Source: Chelonoidis abingdonii (lineage: Eukaryota > Chordata > Testudines > Testudinidae). Taken from it: a stretch of 64,000 bases of DNA. The translations under genes were made by a program, and so were the position numbers. The notes below the pieces were generated by a model, which searched no databases, was not told the DNA's origin, and was given only the letters and a program-made list of their open reading frames with translations. The stretch is taken from the NCBI RefSeq assembly GCF_003597395.2, contig NC_133774.1, positions 46,602,642 through 46,666,641 of the forward strand. Reading direction: 5' to 3'. Below, piece after piece: positions 34,100-46,690 of this stretch; position 1 is the first letter of the stretch, and each line of letters begins with the position of its first letter.

Positions 34100-34560
34100 A
34101 GTGGACATGGACCTGGCTGGAGGTGGGGGCTGGTTGCAGGCTGGGCAAGGGGTGTGGGGCAGGCTGGAGACAGGGGATGTGGGGTGGGCTGGCTGGTTTC
34201 AGGCAGGGCCACAGGGTGCGGCATGGGTTGGCAGGGCTGGAGACAAAGGAGTGCGGGACTGGCTGGCTTCAGGCAGGGGGGTGCGGCAGGGGCTGGCTGG
34301 AGACTGGGCAGGGGGTGCAGGGCTGACTGGAGACAGGGGCTGGTGCAGGGCTGGAGGCAAGGCAGGGGGTGCAGGGCTGGCTGGAGATGGGCTGGTGCAG
34401 GCCGGGCAGGGGGTGCGGGGCTGGCTGGAGACGAGCTGGCTGCGGGCAGCGGCTGCAGGGCTGGCTGCAGACAGGAACTGGTGCAGGCAGGGCAAGGCGT
34501 GCGGGGCTGGTGTGGGCAGGGGTGCAGCAGGGGTTGGCTGTGGGCAGCTGGTGCAGATAC
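34100..34560. repeat. G-rich minisatellite with 'ggctggctggaga' units
   Basis: Irregular units built from 'ggctggctggaga', 'caggcaggg' and 'ggtgcagggctgg', about 35-70 bp each. All three plus frames and one minus frame stay open for 100-190 codons, which reflects the stop-poor GC composition. Strand asymmetry (G-rich on plus) could permit G-quadruplexes. Confidence 0.7.
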
Positions 34561-35307
34561 AGATACCTGTATGGTGAGTATCCCCTCCTTCTCCCTCCCC
34601 CACCAGGGTAGCAGCAGCAGCAGCCCGGGGCTCAGGGGCTATTTAAAGGGCCCAGGGCTCCCCTGCTTCCACTGCCCCAGCCCTATAAATAGCTGCAAGA
34701 GCCCTGGGGAAGCAGTGGGGCTCCAGTAGCTATTTAAAAGGCTGTGGCGGTAGAAGCAACAGGAGCCCCGGACTTTTTAAATAGCCCCCAGAGCCCTACT
34801 CCAGGGCTCCAGCAGTGGGGCTCTGGTGGCAATTTAAAGGGCCTGGGGCTCCACCCCCTGCTGGGAGCCCCAGGCCTTTTAAATTGTCCTCTGGGAAAGC
34901 TGGACCACCCCAGTACAGTGCACTGGCTTTTGCTGGTACACCGTACTCGGGCTTGGGCATGGGGCCCTCTTGGGGGCGGGGCCTGATTGATTCAGGAGAA
35001 TAGGTTTAATTGGGCTAAAGCCGACCCTGGCGACTCAAATTTAAAGGGCTCTGGGCTCCCCGCTGTTGTGGGCAGCTCAGAGCCCTTTGAATCCCTGCTA
35101 CGGCTGAGATTTAAAGAGCTCTGGGCTCCCCGCGGCTGCGGGCAGCCCAGAGCTTTTTGAATCCTGACTGCGGCTGGGATTTAAAGGGCTCTGGGCTCCC
35201 CGCAACTGCGGGCAGCCCAAAGCCCTTTGATTCCCGGCTGCGGGCTGCACAGTGAGCCTCTGCAGGCCACATATGCAGGCCGCATGTTGTACAGGCCTGA
35301 TCTACGT

Positions 35308-38300
35308 TTAGCCTGCTTTCAGGGACCCATCTGGAGACTCAACTTTAAAAAATAGCTAGTACAGAATTTTATTAATTGATCTAACACTTGTCATGTGTTT
35401 TTTAAAAAAGTCAAATAAAAACATCTATTAAAATTGAGAATTATAGGGGAAAAAGAAAATAAAAGGGTTAAATTTTTCAAACAAAACCTGTTTATGCTAA
35501 GGATCACATGAACGTACAGTTTCAGACTTCATCTAATGTATATTTAATTAAAGAGCAAAAAGTGTGAAGAGGATTCTACTGACTTTTTTTTAGTAATGAA
35601 TTTTTCCACTTAGGTCTTGACTTCACTGCTAGGAAAAGGTATGATTTTTTTTATCCTGGGGTAGCTAATGCATCTGAGGTAAAAACACAATAGAGACAAG
35701 GCACTTTACTTTTGCTGTGAGGTAATCTAGGCGAGATCAACCATGGGCAGGGGTATAGTGCTATCTTCCCCTGGCTTCCTTTGTGGTAAAACTAAAATGA
35801 AGACAAGGCAGTACAGGGCACTTGCTAAAATGATTTATGTATATAATGAGAGATACAAGATGGGTGAGGTAATATATTTTATTGCACCACCGTCTGTCTC
35901 CTTTCTATTTTTCTTTCACAGATCTAAAGTTTTAATGTTTGGTACTTTGAGCAAAATCCCAGACACAATTCCCAGTAAGTTCAGTTCTGTAAGAGAGAGT
36001 ATATTTTCAGAGGTACCTAAGTCACGTTAGGTACCTCAAGTATTGAGGTATGCTTGAAAGTGTTACCCACAATAACAATAGAAACAATGGAATTATGCAA
36101 TATTTTGTGATAGATGTATTTGAAGTAGTATATCATGGAGATAAAAAATTTTCTTCTTGCATGATCTTGATGCATTTCTAGGAATTCGGGACTTAATTTT
36201 TAAAAGAGCTGAATGTCTACCAGAGCACTAGTGGAAATCGATTGGGGAGAGAGTAGTCAGCATCTCTGCTTTTTACTGCACTTCAAAGGAAAGCAACCTT
36301 GATTTATTTACACTTGCTGGTGCTAAAGGTAAAATTGATCTATTGCCTGACTATACCTATCATTTTCATACTGACTGCTTAGCGCTGTTTACTTGGAACT
36401 ATGCTGTTTACATCAGCTGCAGATTTGGCCCAAAGATTGTGATCAACAAGTTAAGCAAGCTTTTGGAATTCTGGGATCTTATCTTGGATTCATATACCAT
36501 GAACTTGTGCTCTCTGGTATTTGCGGAGTTCAGATGCCTCACTGGTAGTAACCTTTTAAGTAATTTTCTGTTAGGTATGTGCAAAAGTGACTTTCAATCA
36601 AGAAAAATGTTTGTCAGTCTCTTCATAGCATGAAGGATCAGAAGCTGCACTGAGCACCAGGTTTTTAGTTGCTAATTACAAATTTTAGGTTTTTTAAAAT
36701 TATTTTGCTGGATGAGTAAATGTAGCCAGTTTTTGTGGCTAGTGTGCACATTTCCACATCAAAAGAAATGGGCTACAAACAGCACTCAGTAGTTTTGAGG
36801 CTTATACTTGTTACAGACTGCAAATGTTAATGATTAAACGAATGGGGATTTTTAGTGATCATTCAGGCTGTTTAAATATTTTACCAGTTAAGAAGCAAGG
36901 AGAGACTTTATCTGGCCCTTTCTCAAGAGGAAGCTGTTAGAACACAGTCATATATAGGTTACATTTGTTGTAAGGGGCCAATATTTATTGACTGCGTGCT
37001 TTAAGAGAACTCTTAGCGGAATCTAATTTTCTTTCTCATTACTGGTGAAATATAGCTGCTTTTACTTCTGTACTGGATAGCAGGAACAGTTTTTACATAG
37101 TGTCTCAAGGGTTTTGAATTTCTGGTAGAATCTACTTAAATGCTGTCAGAATTTGTTACAAAAGATGATAGGCATACAGATCCAGAGATGGGTATGTGCT
37201 GGAAAAATTAATTGGACTAAATTCTATGCTTGTTTACATTGGTGTAACACTGGAGTAATTCAGCTGAAATCCGAGATGTTGCTCTGGATTTATACTGGCT
37301 TAACTGAGAGCAGAATTTCACGCAATGTATTCAGTTGGAAACTATCATCCTGGTAACCAATTGTATGCATATTTCACTGTCTGTGGCATATTGGTTTAGC
37401 ATAATGGCATTTCTGTGGGTTTTCATTGCTTTCAGGATCAAAGGTTTCTCTGTATCAGTAATTTTCCAGGGATAAGGGTTTGTCTACTTATTTCAATTAA
37501 CCCCTTTGGCAAACTTCTGTTAATGGCTAAATATTTCACCTGGAAGACTAGAAAAACATTTTAAAACCAGCAGGAACCCTTTGTTAGATCTCTGTCATCA
37601 AAGACGAAGGATTAGTCAGTCTTCTCGCTTGGGAAGGATGAGGCAAAATAGAATGATGTCTGGAGAAAAGTTTCTTTACATTTATCCAAGTATTCTTTGT
37701 TCGGGTAAGAAGAGGATGGAAAAAGCTTGTGCAGACACCACATAATCCTGTCACTGTCCTTACACTAATGCTCTGGGAAATGAACTGGCTGCCTGTGAGA
37801 TTCTGGGTGGAATTTAATTTATAAAGACCTTAATTGGTTTGAGAACACTTCTCTGAGAAAAGCCATCTCTCTTTCCTGACATCTTACAAGAATTGAGATC
37901 AGAGACTGTGGCGGAGCTGGTCCTCTGTTGTTGTAAAACAGTGGGAGAGATCAAGGCTTTGAAATTTGCTCTCCTGACTCACCAGAGCCCGGTTTTGTTA
38001 TTTTTCAGTGCATGCTGAACGTTCTTCCAGGCATTTTGGGGAATGGTAGATTGAAGTTTGTTTGCTTTGTGTAAAGGTTTTCTTTTTCTCCTGAGGTCCA
38101 CAGATCCGTTACAATTGGTACTTCAGCCTGCTTGCAGCTTAGATCTGCCCCACCCCTCGCTCCATCAGTCATTAGCAGCAGGGTGCCTCCTGAAGTTGGT
38201 TCCATTTTTTTCTGCACCCACAGTGATGGCACCAGGTAACTTAGTCAGTCCTCCCTGCTGCAGAGCTTTTCTGAGGGGAAATTCCACATTTTCTTACTAA

Positions 38301-38488
38301 ATTTTAGACCAACAATTCAGTTAGATAGTTTGTCTGGCTAATTCCCAACAGAGTCCCAGGGTTACCTTTGATTTTGGGACAATTGTCCATTCAGCTAAGC
38401 TTCCCCTTTTGGGGTGGGGTTGCTTCTCTCCTGGTAGGAAAAGAGGCAGGCAAGACTGGAAAAGAACTGGCTCTGGGGCATGCAGCCC
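35308..38488. other. Mostly single-copy DNA with small repeat fragments
   Basis: Two short repeats are visible: 35857-35890 ('gatgggtgaggtaatatatt'), a fragment of the element at 46588, and 37190-37330 ('ctggatttatactggctta', 'gcagaatttc'), a common reptile repeat of unknown class also seen near 44930 and 63085. No gene is supported; frames of 95-96 codons at 35743 and 36343 show no domain. Confidence 0.5.
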
Positions 38489-38833
38489 CTAGGGTTGCCA
38501 ACTTTCTATTGGCATAAAACCGAACACCCTAGCCCCACCACTTCCCCAAGGCTCTGCCCCTCACTCACTACATTTCCCCTCTCTTGGTGGCTCACTCTCA
38601 CTCACTTTCACTGAGAGGGGGGTTGGGTGTGGGAGGGGGTGATGGCTCTAAATGGGGGTGCAGGCTCGGATGGGGCCAAAAATGAGGGGTTCAGGATGTG
38701 GGAGGGAGCTTCAGACTTGGACAGGTAGTTGGGGTGTGAAAGGGGGTGACGGCTCCAGGTGGGGGTGCGGGCTCTGGGGTGGGCCTGGGGATGAGGGGTT
38801 TGGGGTGTTCCGGTCGAAAATTAGACACCTTGT
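38489..38833 (+). mobile_element. hAT-like element ('tagggttgccaac' family)
   Basis: Begins 'ctagggttgccaactttcta' like the element at 3100, then a C-rich part ('gaacaccctagccccaccac') and a G-rich part with three 'gggggtg.gggctc' units, ending near 'gtcgaaaattagacacctt'. Frames in the G-rich part are compositional. Confidence 0.6.
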
Positions 38834-39019
38834 CAGCCGACCAGCCCCTCTTTCCCCATGTCTATGTGAGGAGTGAAGCCAGAAGAGCAGCCCACACTAG
38901 CAGCCATGCCTCTGACTGTGGAGCTCAGCCACCTTCTCCTCCTCTGCTTCCCTGTGAGTTTTGGATGGTGGACACTGGACACTGCCAATTCCAGAGAGTG
39001 CAGTAAGGGGCACTTAGCA

Positions 39020-39064
39020 CAGCAGTAGCTATTTCAGAATAACTTCCTGTGTAGACAAGCGCAT
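39020..39064. mobile_element. MITE end fragment
   Basis: 'ctatttcagaataacttcct' and 'gtgtagacaagc' match the end of a Harbinger-like MITE. Only this end is present. Confidence 0.45.
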
Positions 39065-41236
39065 AGACAGGCATGCTTCAGTGAGCCATGGTTCATATCA
39101 TATTTATCCAGTAAATATTGGTATCCTCTCTGCATCTCACCCTGTCTTATCTGTTGGCAGAGATCTAGCTTCAATTTTATATTCTCCACTCCCAAAACTG
39201 ATGATTGAAGAAAATAAGACTTTTTTGATCTTTAGGGATATTCCCAATTTAGTTTAGGGGACAAAAAGGTACCATAAAAAGAGACATAGCATCCCGTTGG
39301 AACACGATAATTCACTGAGGTCTTGCAGCAGTGCTCTTTCAGTGACTAACAGCTGTTCTGGTCATGACAATCAATATGTCTGTTTGTGTTCTTCCCAGTT
39401 ATTAAGAAACCCCTATCAGCCCTACTCCAGAGAGAGCTTCTTCTGTTCTGGGTGGAATAAAGTTTCCTATCTCTTTGTGCATTGCCCACTAATGGGGAGA
39501 TGAACACCAAAACTTACATGGCAGAAGTCAAATTAGCAGAGCGGCTTTTACACCCAGAAATACCTTGCACATTGTAAATTAATTTGGTGGGCTGGTGATT
39601 GACCTCTTTGCCTTTGGACACAGTAAATAAAGTAGTGTGTGACCTCGCTATATGCGAGGACCCAGGATAGGAGGTGGTGAATGACATCTCAGAAAGCTGG
39701 GCAAAATCCTTGCTCTATGTCTTCCCACCTTTTCCACTGCTCCCCAGGATGATACCAAAGGAACGAGAGAGCATCAGTGATGCTGTTTGTCTTTCTGGCT
39801 AAAGGCATTGTGGTTGTCAGGGTTGATTAACCTAACGTTGGTGTTTCTGTCTCACAGAGGACGTTTGCTGTTCCAAGACCAGTCCTCCATCCAAGACTAG
39901 TGGGGTTTAAAATTAGTGCTCAGATGAAATTATTATTAGTCTCATGGACCCCAAAGAGAAGGCAACAAACTGAACTTATTATACTGGCTGGTGTAAAGTC
40001 TATAGTTTAACTACCATATTAAACCTTCCCTCCGAAGGGCTTTATTGTGGGACAGTAAATGTGTGCAAGCAAAAAAATAAAATAAAGTGTCTGTAGTATG
40101 CTCTCAGCATGCCAAGAAAAGGAAGTTTTGTACAAGTCCATTAACTGTACTCCAATTCCATAAGGTCATAAAGCATGATCTTGGAACCTCATTTTGCTCC
40201 TTTCAGAGCTACCCTGATTGAACTCCTGCAGAAGGCATTGTTATACTTTCTGTTAAAGTCGGTCTTCTAATGGATACTACCTACAATCATATGAGTTTTT
40301 TTATTTGAAATTAGGAGCTTTCTCTAACAGGAATCAGTCAACTAGTCCTCTTTATTTTGGATGTCCATATTTAAAGGATGATCTTGCTTCCCACCCTGGA
40401 AGCACATTGCTATGAAAATTCGGTTGTAGTGAGTCTGGGCACCTTAGCATGAAGACAAATAGGAAAATTTATCTGTGTTTATCTGAAAACGTCCTTTGAG
40501 TATTGAGTTTCTTGGATCTGGACCACCCTGGAGACAAATGTATCTTCCAAAATGGAGATAGAAATTGACATCTAAGGATTTGTGTGTATGGTTCGGTAGA
40601 ATTTACAATGTGTAGTATTTGGAGAAATTGCTGAGAAAACACAAAGTATATTTACCACAATCTGTAATTTAGTAAAGTAGATTTTAATTATCTTGGCTGT
40701 GGAAGTTCTCAACTAGAAGGAACTTCAGCGGGTGGAGCATTCGCTTGCTGCCCATGACTGGCAAGTACAGTTCTGCCCCCGCGCTGTAAACAGGCTTGAC
40801 ATATCCATTGTAACAGACCTGTGGACCTTACAACTATAAGAGAGGAAATTTTCAGCTATGTATGGATATATTTTCTTAATCTAATTTGCTGTCATGTATG
40901 TATTTCATGCTGGAAAGAGCTGTTGTTATACTAGAAATTTTATTGTGAAATTAAAGTCAGGGCACCCCAAGTTTGAGATGGGAGCTTATTTGATTTTAAA
41001 AATCCAGTAAATAAATTTGATACAATAGTCTGCTCTGTCTTTCTTCAGTTTGTCACACACTGTGCATTGTTTGAAGGCTGAGGTAAGCAGATTTTTGACA
41101 TTTTTTTTTTTTTGTTGGATAACTTGAAGTGGACAAATATGCAGGGGGTTAATATAGGCTGATACCCTTGGTAAGAAGCAGTGAAATATAAACACTCTTT
41201 GTATCAGCTCCCGGACTCAGATGTAGGGGCTATAAG
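39065..41236. other. No recognisable feature
   Basis: Apparently single-copy AT-rich DNA with no frame longer than about 70 codons. Confidence 0.5.
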
Positions 41237-41238
41237 TA

Positions 41239-41775
41239 AGGCTAAGATTTTGTCACGGTTATTTTTAGTAAAAGTCACGGACAAATCATGGGCAATAACC
41301 AAAAATTCATAGAAGCCCATGACCTGTCTATGACTTTACTAAAAATCACGACACAATGGGAAGGGAGGAAGGCCAGCACCCATCTCTGCTAGGGCTCCAG
41401 GCAGGGCTTTGGAGCAGAGCCCAGAGCTGGAGCGCAGAGCAGCTCCTGAGCAGTGGAGCTGCAGGTTTTTGGCTGGAGCTGGAGTGGAGCCGGAGCACAG
41501 CTCCAAAGCCCTGGCACCAGGGTCCCCGCTGCGGCCCACAGTGGCTGAGAGCACACAGTTCCCCCTGATGCAACACCAGCTAGGAGCTGCAGGGGGCCTC
41601 CCCACCAGCTGGGAACTGGGGGGTCCTCCGCTGGCTGGCAGCTGAGAACTGCTGGGCCCCCACCAGCTGACACCTCCAGCTACACTGCCCCGGGCTAAAG
41701 CGAAAAATATCATGGAGGTCCCTGGAAGTCAGGGATTCCATGGTTTCCGAGACCTCCATAACAAAATCTTAGCCT
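41239..41775. mobile_element. DNA transposon, 537 bp, inverted termini
   Basis: Starts 'aggctaagattttgtcacgg' and ends 'ccataacaaaatcttagcct'; TA stands directly outside both ends. An AT-rich subterminal part ('tttactaaaaatcacg') surrounds a GC-rich core, where overlapping frames on both strands (up to 124 codons) are artefacts of composition. No transposase, so non-autonomous; Tc1/mariner-like by its TA flanks. Confidence 0.75.
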
Positions 41776-41867
41776 TAGTTTTCAGTATGCTTGTTTGCGT
41801 AATGTCTTCTATTTTGGAAGGTGACTTTTTTAATATATTAATTCCATATCTCTTTCTCTTGCATATG

Positions 41868-42830
41868 TGGATCACCAGATAATCTAGTCTGGCCTCCTGT
41901 GTATCATAGGCCACTACACACCATACAATAGCCTGAATTAGATCAAAGTATTACAGCCCTCAGGAGCATAAACTGTTGTGTGCTACAGGCAGAGAATAGG
42001 AGGGATCAAGTGGCACCAATGCCCGAACCTCCTGCAGTGGCAGGGCCCAGATAATCCTGGCAAGTGACCTGTACATCAGGCTGCAGAGGAGGGTGAAGAC
42101 ACCCCCACCCCAAGGTCTTTGGCAATCTAATCTGGGGGGGAATTCCGTCCTGACCCTGAATATGGTGGTCAGTTAGACACTGAGCATGTGTGAAAGATGC
42201 GCCAGCCATGCACTGAGACAGAGAATTCTCAGTACCATATCAGAGCATCAACCCACTGCATACCTGGTCCCATCTCCAGCAGTGGCCATCTATGATTCTT
42301 CATGGGAAGAAGATTAAAAAAACGAACCCAAATCCAGAATACATTGTGGGGGAAGGAGTGGAATTTCCTTTCTGATCCCTACAGGTGGCCAAATGAAGCC
42401 CTTAAACATGAGACTTAGGAATATAAAACATGAATCAGGTGGGACCTTAGGACTGCTGAGTCCAACCACCCTCACCACAGTCATACAACCTGTGTCATAA
42501 AATCCAACTAATAAATTTTTCAAGCTCTTTCTTAAAACTCATTAGATTGTTTGCCCTCACAATACCTATTGGGTCTCAGTCCTCTGATGGTTAGAAACCT
42601 TCTAATTACCAGCCTAAACTTATTCTCGACCAATTTATACCCATTTGTTCTTATGTCAGCATTGTCTTTTAGCTTAAATAGCTCTTCTCCCTCCCTTGTG
42701 TTTTACCTCCCTGCTGTGTTTTAGAGAGCAATCATACTCCTTTCCCCCAGCCTTCATTTTGCTAACTTCATTTTGTTAATGATTCTGACTAATATGTTAG
42801 GTGTAAGTGCAACAAAATTACAATCCTACA
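41868..42830 (-). mobile_element. CR1 LINE 3' relic, minus strand
   Basis: Same subfamily as 10746-12580. Landmarks include 'atctagtctggcctcctgt', 'gcagaggagggtgaagac', 'aattccgtcctgaccc', 'gagcatgtgtgaaaga', 'ctctgatggttagaaacctt' and 'tagctcttctccctccc'. Only the 3' untranslated part remains. It is more continuous than the relic at 10.7 kb. Confidence 0.75.
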
Positions 42831-45389
42831 GGATTTTAAAAAATGAGTGTTTGGTAATCTTCAAAGGGGGTTAGTTCTCAGGAGGAGACACGGCTTTTCT
42901 TTGTCCAAAGTGTGGAATAATTTCATATTTATGTATTTAAGAGAAACAAATAATGTTTGAATTAAATCAAAAGATTGTGTGAAGCAAACTTTTTATTGAA
43001 AGTGTGTGTGTGTGTAGGTATTCTTCCTCTGTTTCTATTCTCTACTTTTCCTCCTTATTACTTGTTTTTTTACCATCATTGTTTTCTGTCTTCCTTGTCC
43101 GCAGCCTCTTCTCCCTTAGTTCCTTGGGAATGAGGATAAGAGGGGGCTATAGCTCAACTCTTGGCAGATCGCAGTATGCTGGTGGTGATATTTCTAGCAG
43201 GCAGAACCTTGCTGATGCTCCTCAGAAGTGTTAGCATCCATCTTGAATGGATTTAAGTGATAACTGTTTTTTAAAAGTTGAAAAATGAAAGATCAGCAGT
43301 TACTCTGATAGTCACTTATGCGTCTTTCTCTTACGTGTAAAATCAATGACCAGAGGGTTTTAGACATTTACTGTCAAGATTGGTAGATTGTCAGTTTTCT
43401 TACCTTTGCAGAAGGGAAGGTGACTCGATCATTGTCATTTCATACTTCAAGAGGCACATATTTATAAACCTGTCTACTGGTGGGTGCTGAGGAACCAGAA
43501 GTGCAAATTACTGTGAAACTGACTGTAATCAAATCTGCACACACAGAGACCAGTTTTCCAGAAAAAATAAACCTGTGTACTATAGTAGTTAAGATTTTCC
43601 AGATGTGACTATGCTGAAGGAGGTTACATTTTAAGCTTACCCACCATGGATGTATGTTCTTTCTAATGTATTTTTACATGGAATCCCCCAGATTATGAGC
43701 CAGTTGTCTATTTAAAGATTAAATATGGATACTTACAGATTTTTTATACAAAAATATAACTTAATTCATGAGTAGGACTTTGATTCTGAGCATCTTTTAT
43801 GATATGTAAAACTGCTGAAGACAAAACAATAGTGGAAAAACAATTTAACATGTGATGGCTAAAAATAGTTTAAGAAACATTATTGGGGCTTTTGAGTGCA
43901 GCTGTTTTAAATTTCTATAGGAATACAAGCAGTGTTATTGTCAGACTTACTGAATTTTGTAAGGGTCCCAACAATAGATTTCTCTAGGCTCAATTTCTGC
44001 CTGGAGAATAGTACACTATTCTTTGTCCTTTAATGACTGAGTTCTGTAACTCCTCATTTTTCTTCCACTTTCCTCGGATGTGCTCTGTAAAGAATATAGA
44101 GTAAACAGTGTTCTGGTTGCAACAGACGTCAGGAGTCTGAGAATATAACAGCAAGAAAGCAGACACTGATTCTGCTGTTACAAGGAACATCTGTCTATGT
44201 TTTCAAAGAGCTGCCAGTTTATCAGTTAGAGCAGGGTTTGGCTATATGGGGATTGTGTGAAATTGTTGTGTCTATATTGTAGCTGCTATTGTTCGCCTGC
44301 TGTGAAAGTGACAGATGCAGGTGCTCATTCTGAAAGAGTACTGCTAAATTTGCAATTTTTGCCTGGCTTGTGCTTTTAGAATTCCTGCATAATAGAGCTT
44401 GCTCCAGTATTTAAAAAAAGAAAAAGACCAAACAAAACATATGGGGACTAGCCTGTGTCCCGAGACCATCGAATAGGGATTCCTTTCTCCTTTTTAAAGA
44501 AGGATGGACTATATCTCCTTGTAGGAGAAATCAGGGTTTTATTTTGAAACTTGAATGCCCTTTATATTGCTTTATCTATTTAGAATTTTTAAAAAAAGAA
44601 GAAATAATGTGCCCATGTATTGTCTTTAGCCTTAGAATAGTTTTACAGTTTTCTAATCTACAATAGTTATATCAGTGTTCTAATCGTGATTTGGTGTGGT
44701 AATACACAACTAGTATGTATAATTTTATGTTAGCTGTGCATATATATTAAAGTGTGTAGTGTGTACATGCATGGCATGCATATGTACACATGGTTTGACT
44801 GGCAAGAACGATGTTACAACCAGTAAGACTTTACTTTTATTTATCCAAGATAAATGCTTTTCCTCCCTACACAATTGAATGTAGTGTAGCTTTATAAAAA
44901 AATCAAAGATGAATTGCAAACTCTGAGTCTGATCTTGCGCTTACTCAAACAAAAGTTTCATTGAAATGGATAAAGGATTGCCTGAGAATTAATTGCAGGA
45001 TCACACCCTATCTATTTGCCTAAATCAGTGGGATTAACATTCTGAATAAAATTTAATTTATTTTCACTGGATGCTAGTGATGTTACTCATTGAGCTATTG
45101 GTAAGTTCAAAAGTTGAAGGTTTTGCTTATTTCATGCAGCTGTCATGGTACACCAGATTTTCCTCTGCGAATTTGTCACTGTTGCGCTTTATTACTGAGC
45201 TCTGTGAAGATGATCCATTCTTTAAATATCTAACAGTTGATATGTAACATCAGACTGGGAGCTACAAAAGTCAAGATCAGGATATGGTATTTATTTAGAC
45301 TTAATATAGCATTTGTCTAAATCCTAAACACTGTACAAAATTAAGAACACAACAAAGAATTATGTATTGGTGGGGGGAGAAAATATGGC
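42831..45389. other. No recognisable gene; short repeats only
   Basis: A short GT run lies at 43001-43016. A fragment at 44930-45012 ('gagtctgatcttgcgcttac', 'gcaggatcacacc') belongs to a common reptile repeat. Otherwise apparently single-copy. Confidence 0.5.
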
Positions 45390-45580
45390 CTGGAGGAAGG
45401 GCACTGGACTGGGAGTTGAGACACTTGCATTCTTTTCCTGGCTCTTCTGTTGTCGTGTAGTGTAACTTAGGAAAAAGTCACTTCACCTCTCTGCTTCAGT
45501 TTCCCTAACTGTAAAATGGGGTTCATGAATACTTGTCCTTCTCTGTAGAGCACATTAAGATCTACTGATGAAAAGAGCTT

Positions 45581-45581
<1 letters not shown>
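45390..45581 (+). repeat. MIR-type CORE-SINE
   Basis: Ordered MIR landmarks: 'gcactggactgggagttgag', 'cctggctcttctgt', 'gtcacttcacctctctgctt', 'cagtttccctaactgtaaaa' and 'tggggtt', followed by the tail 'agatctactgatgaaaag'. The tRNA-like head is truncated. Confidence 0.85.

Positions 45582-45619
<38 letters not shown>
45582..45619. repeat. (CAT)n microsatellite
   Basis: Twelve or so uninterrupted trinucleotide units directly at the 3' end of the MIR copy, followed by 'tattattatt'. It probably grew from the SINE tail. Confidence 0.95.
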
Positions 45620-45632
45620 TATTATTATTTAT

Positions 45633-46587
45633 TACGTTTAAAATACAAATACAAGGACATTCAGCTAGTCCATACACAGAATATAATTTGAGTCTTAATT
45701 TGTCCATATAAAATAACATCCACGCTGTGGAGTAAGAACCCAGTGTCCATCTCTTCTCAATCCTCCCAGAGTAACCCAGGAAAATAGATTATGTAGTTTG
45801 CCATATACCCTGCCTCAAGGCTTATGTACATATTGAACAATGGAGGGTGGTATGCTAGAGCCCTGCAGTACCCTGCACAAGAGAGCCCTTTGGCACAGAG
45901 AAGCTGCCGGAGCTAAAAGAAGCAGCATGGATTCTTTGATCTTCATCCAGTGCCAAGAGGCTGACTAATTCTACCAGTTCAGTTTCTGTATCATGCTTAG
46001 GCATGAAGCCAGACTGAGTGGGATTAAGGAAATTTTGAGTTTGCTCTTTGACAGCCACTGTAGGTGGGAAAGAAATCTAAATACTTAAAAATTGCTAACC
46101 ACCTCAGTGAAAAAAAGTGCTGCGAAACATGAGAGAGGAGTTTTGGAATGTATTCTTGTTCAGCACTTGAAAGTATAAATTCTAGTCCTGCACAATGTCT
46201 CTCACTCTTGCTTTTTGTTGTCCTGTAAAATTCTCCCCCCACCCTTCCCCACACTCTTTTTTAAACACCTCCCCCTTATAGTCCTAAAAACATCTACAGA
46301 TCTTGTGGCTTATTTACCATAAAATGTGTATTTATCAAACTATTTTTAAAGTATGCATATTTATGATAGTTGCCAGAGGCTCTGGCAGAATCCTTCAATC
46401 TGTTAATTCATAACCATGCAGACTGGCAGAGTAATGTCTTTCTCATATACCAAATCAACTGTTGCCCTTACCTCATGGATATCCTGCAATTTCCATTTGT
46501 CTGGAGGCCGATACTTAAAAGTTACTTTTTCTCTGCTGCTGCATGCTCCCTCTGCTGGCACCTTACCAAACTGTCTATGTGACACCT
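45633..46587. other. No recognisable feature
   Basis: Apparently single-copy; short frames on both strands without domains. The minus-strand text around 45855-46020 is weakly protein-like but too short to assign. Confidence 0.45.
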
Positions 46588-46690
46588 TAGAGCGACAAGG
46601 TGGGTGAGGCAATATCTTTTATTGGACCAACTAATGTTGGTGAAAGAGTCAAACTTTCGAGCTCTTCTTCAGGTCTGAGTGAAACCTATC
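46588..46690 (+). mobile_element. DNA-repeat fragment ('aaggtgggtgaggcaatatc')
   Basis: 'ttagagcgacaaggtgggtg', 'cttttattggaccaactaat' and 'gagctcttcttcaggtctga' in order mark a widespread reptile DNA repeat; a smaller fragment lies at 35857. Ends are not defined. Confidence 0.55.

Larger units (their letters stand above)
33697..35029. mobile_element. Second DNA transposon nested in the hAT element
   Basis: Starts 'cagggccggctttagg' and ends 'gggctaaagccgaccctg', giving inverted termini. Flanks 'gcggctgg' and 'gcgactca' are a decayed 8-bp duplication, and host repeat sequence resumes on the far side ('atttaaagggctctgggc'). Size 1,333 bp. It contains a 92-bp MITE and a G-rich minisatellite, no transposase. 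Confidence 0.7.
33012..35299. mobile_element. hAT-type transposon, 2.29 kb, with nested insertions
   Basis: Termini are inverted ('caggcctgcaca' at the left, 'tgtacaggcctg' at the right) and flanked by 8-bp duplications ATCTACAT (33004-33011) and ATCTACGT (35300-35307), one mismatch apart. This is the hAT signature. The interior is GC-rich and palindromic with no transposase, so it is non-autonomous. It has been enlarged by the element at 33697-35029. Confidence 0.85.

Noticed and set aside
34014..34577. CRISPR-like or regularly spaced array
   Set aside because: Units vary in length and are contiguous without unique spacers; it is a minisatellite in a vertebrate genome.
33246..34729. Several 100-200-codon frames as exons
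   Set aside because: All lie in GC-rich tandem or palindromic transposon sequence where stops are rare; frames on both strands are open at once.
41339..41713. 124-codon minus-strand frame
   Set aside because: It sits in the GC-rich core of an inverted-repeat transposon and four other frames are open over the same bases.
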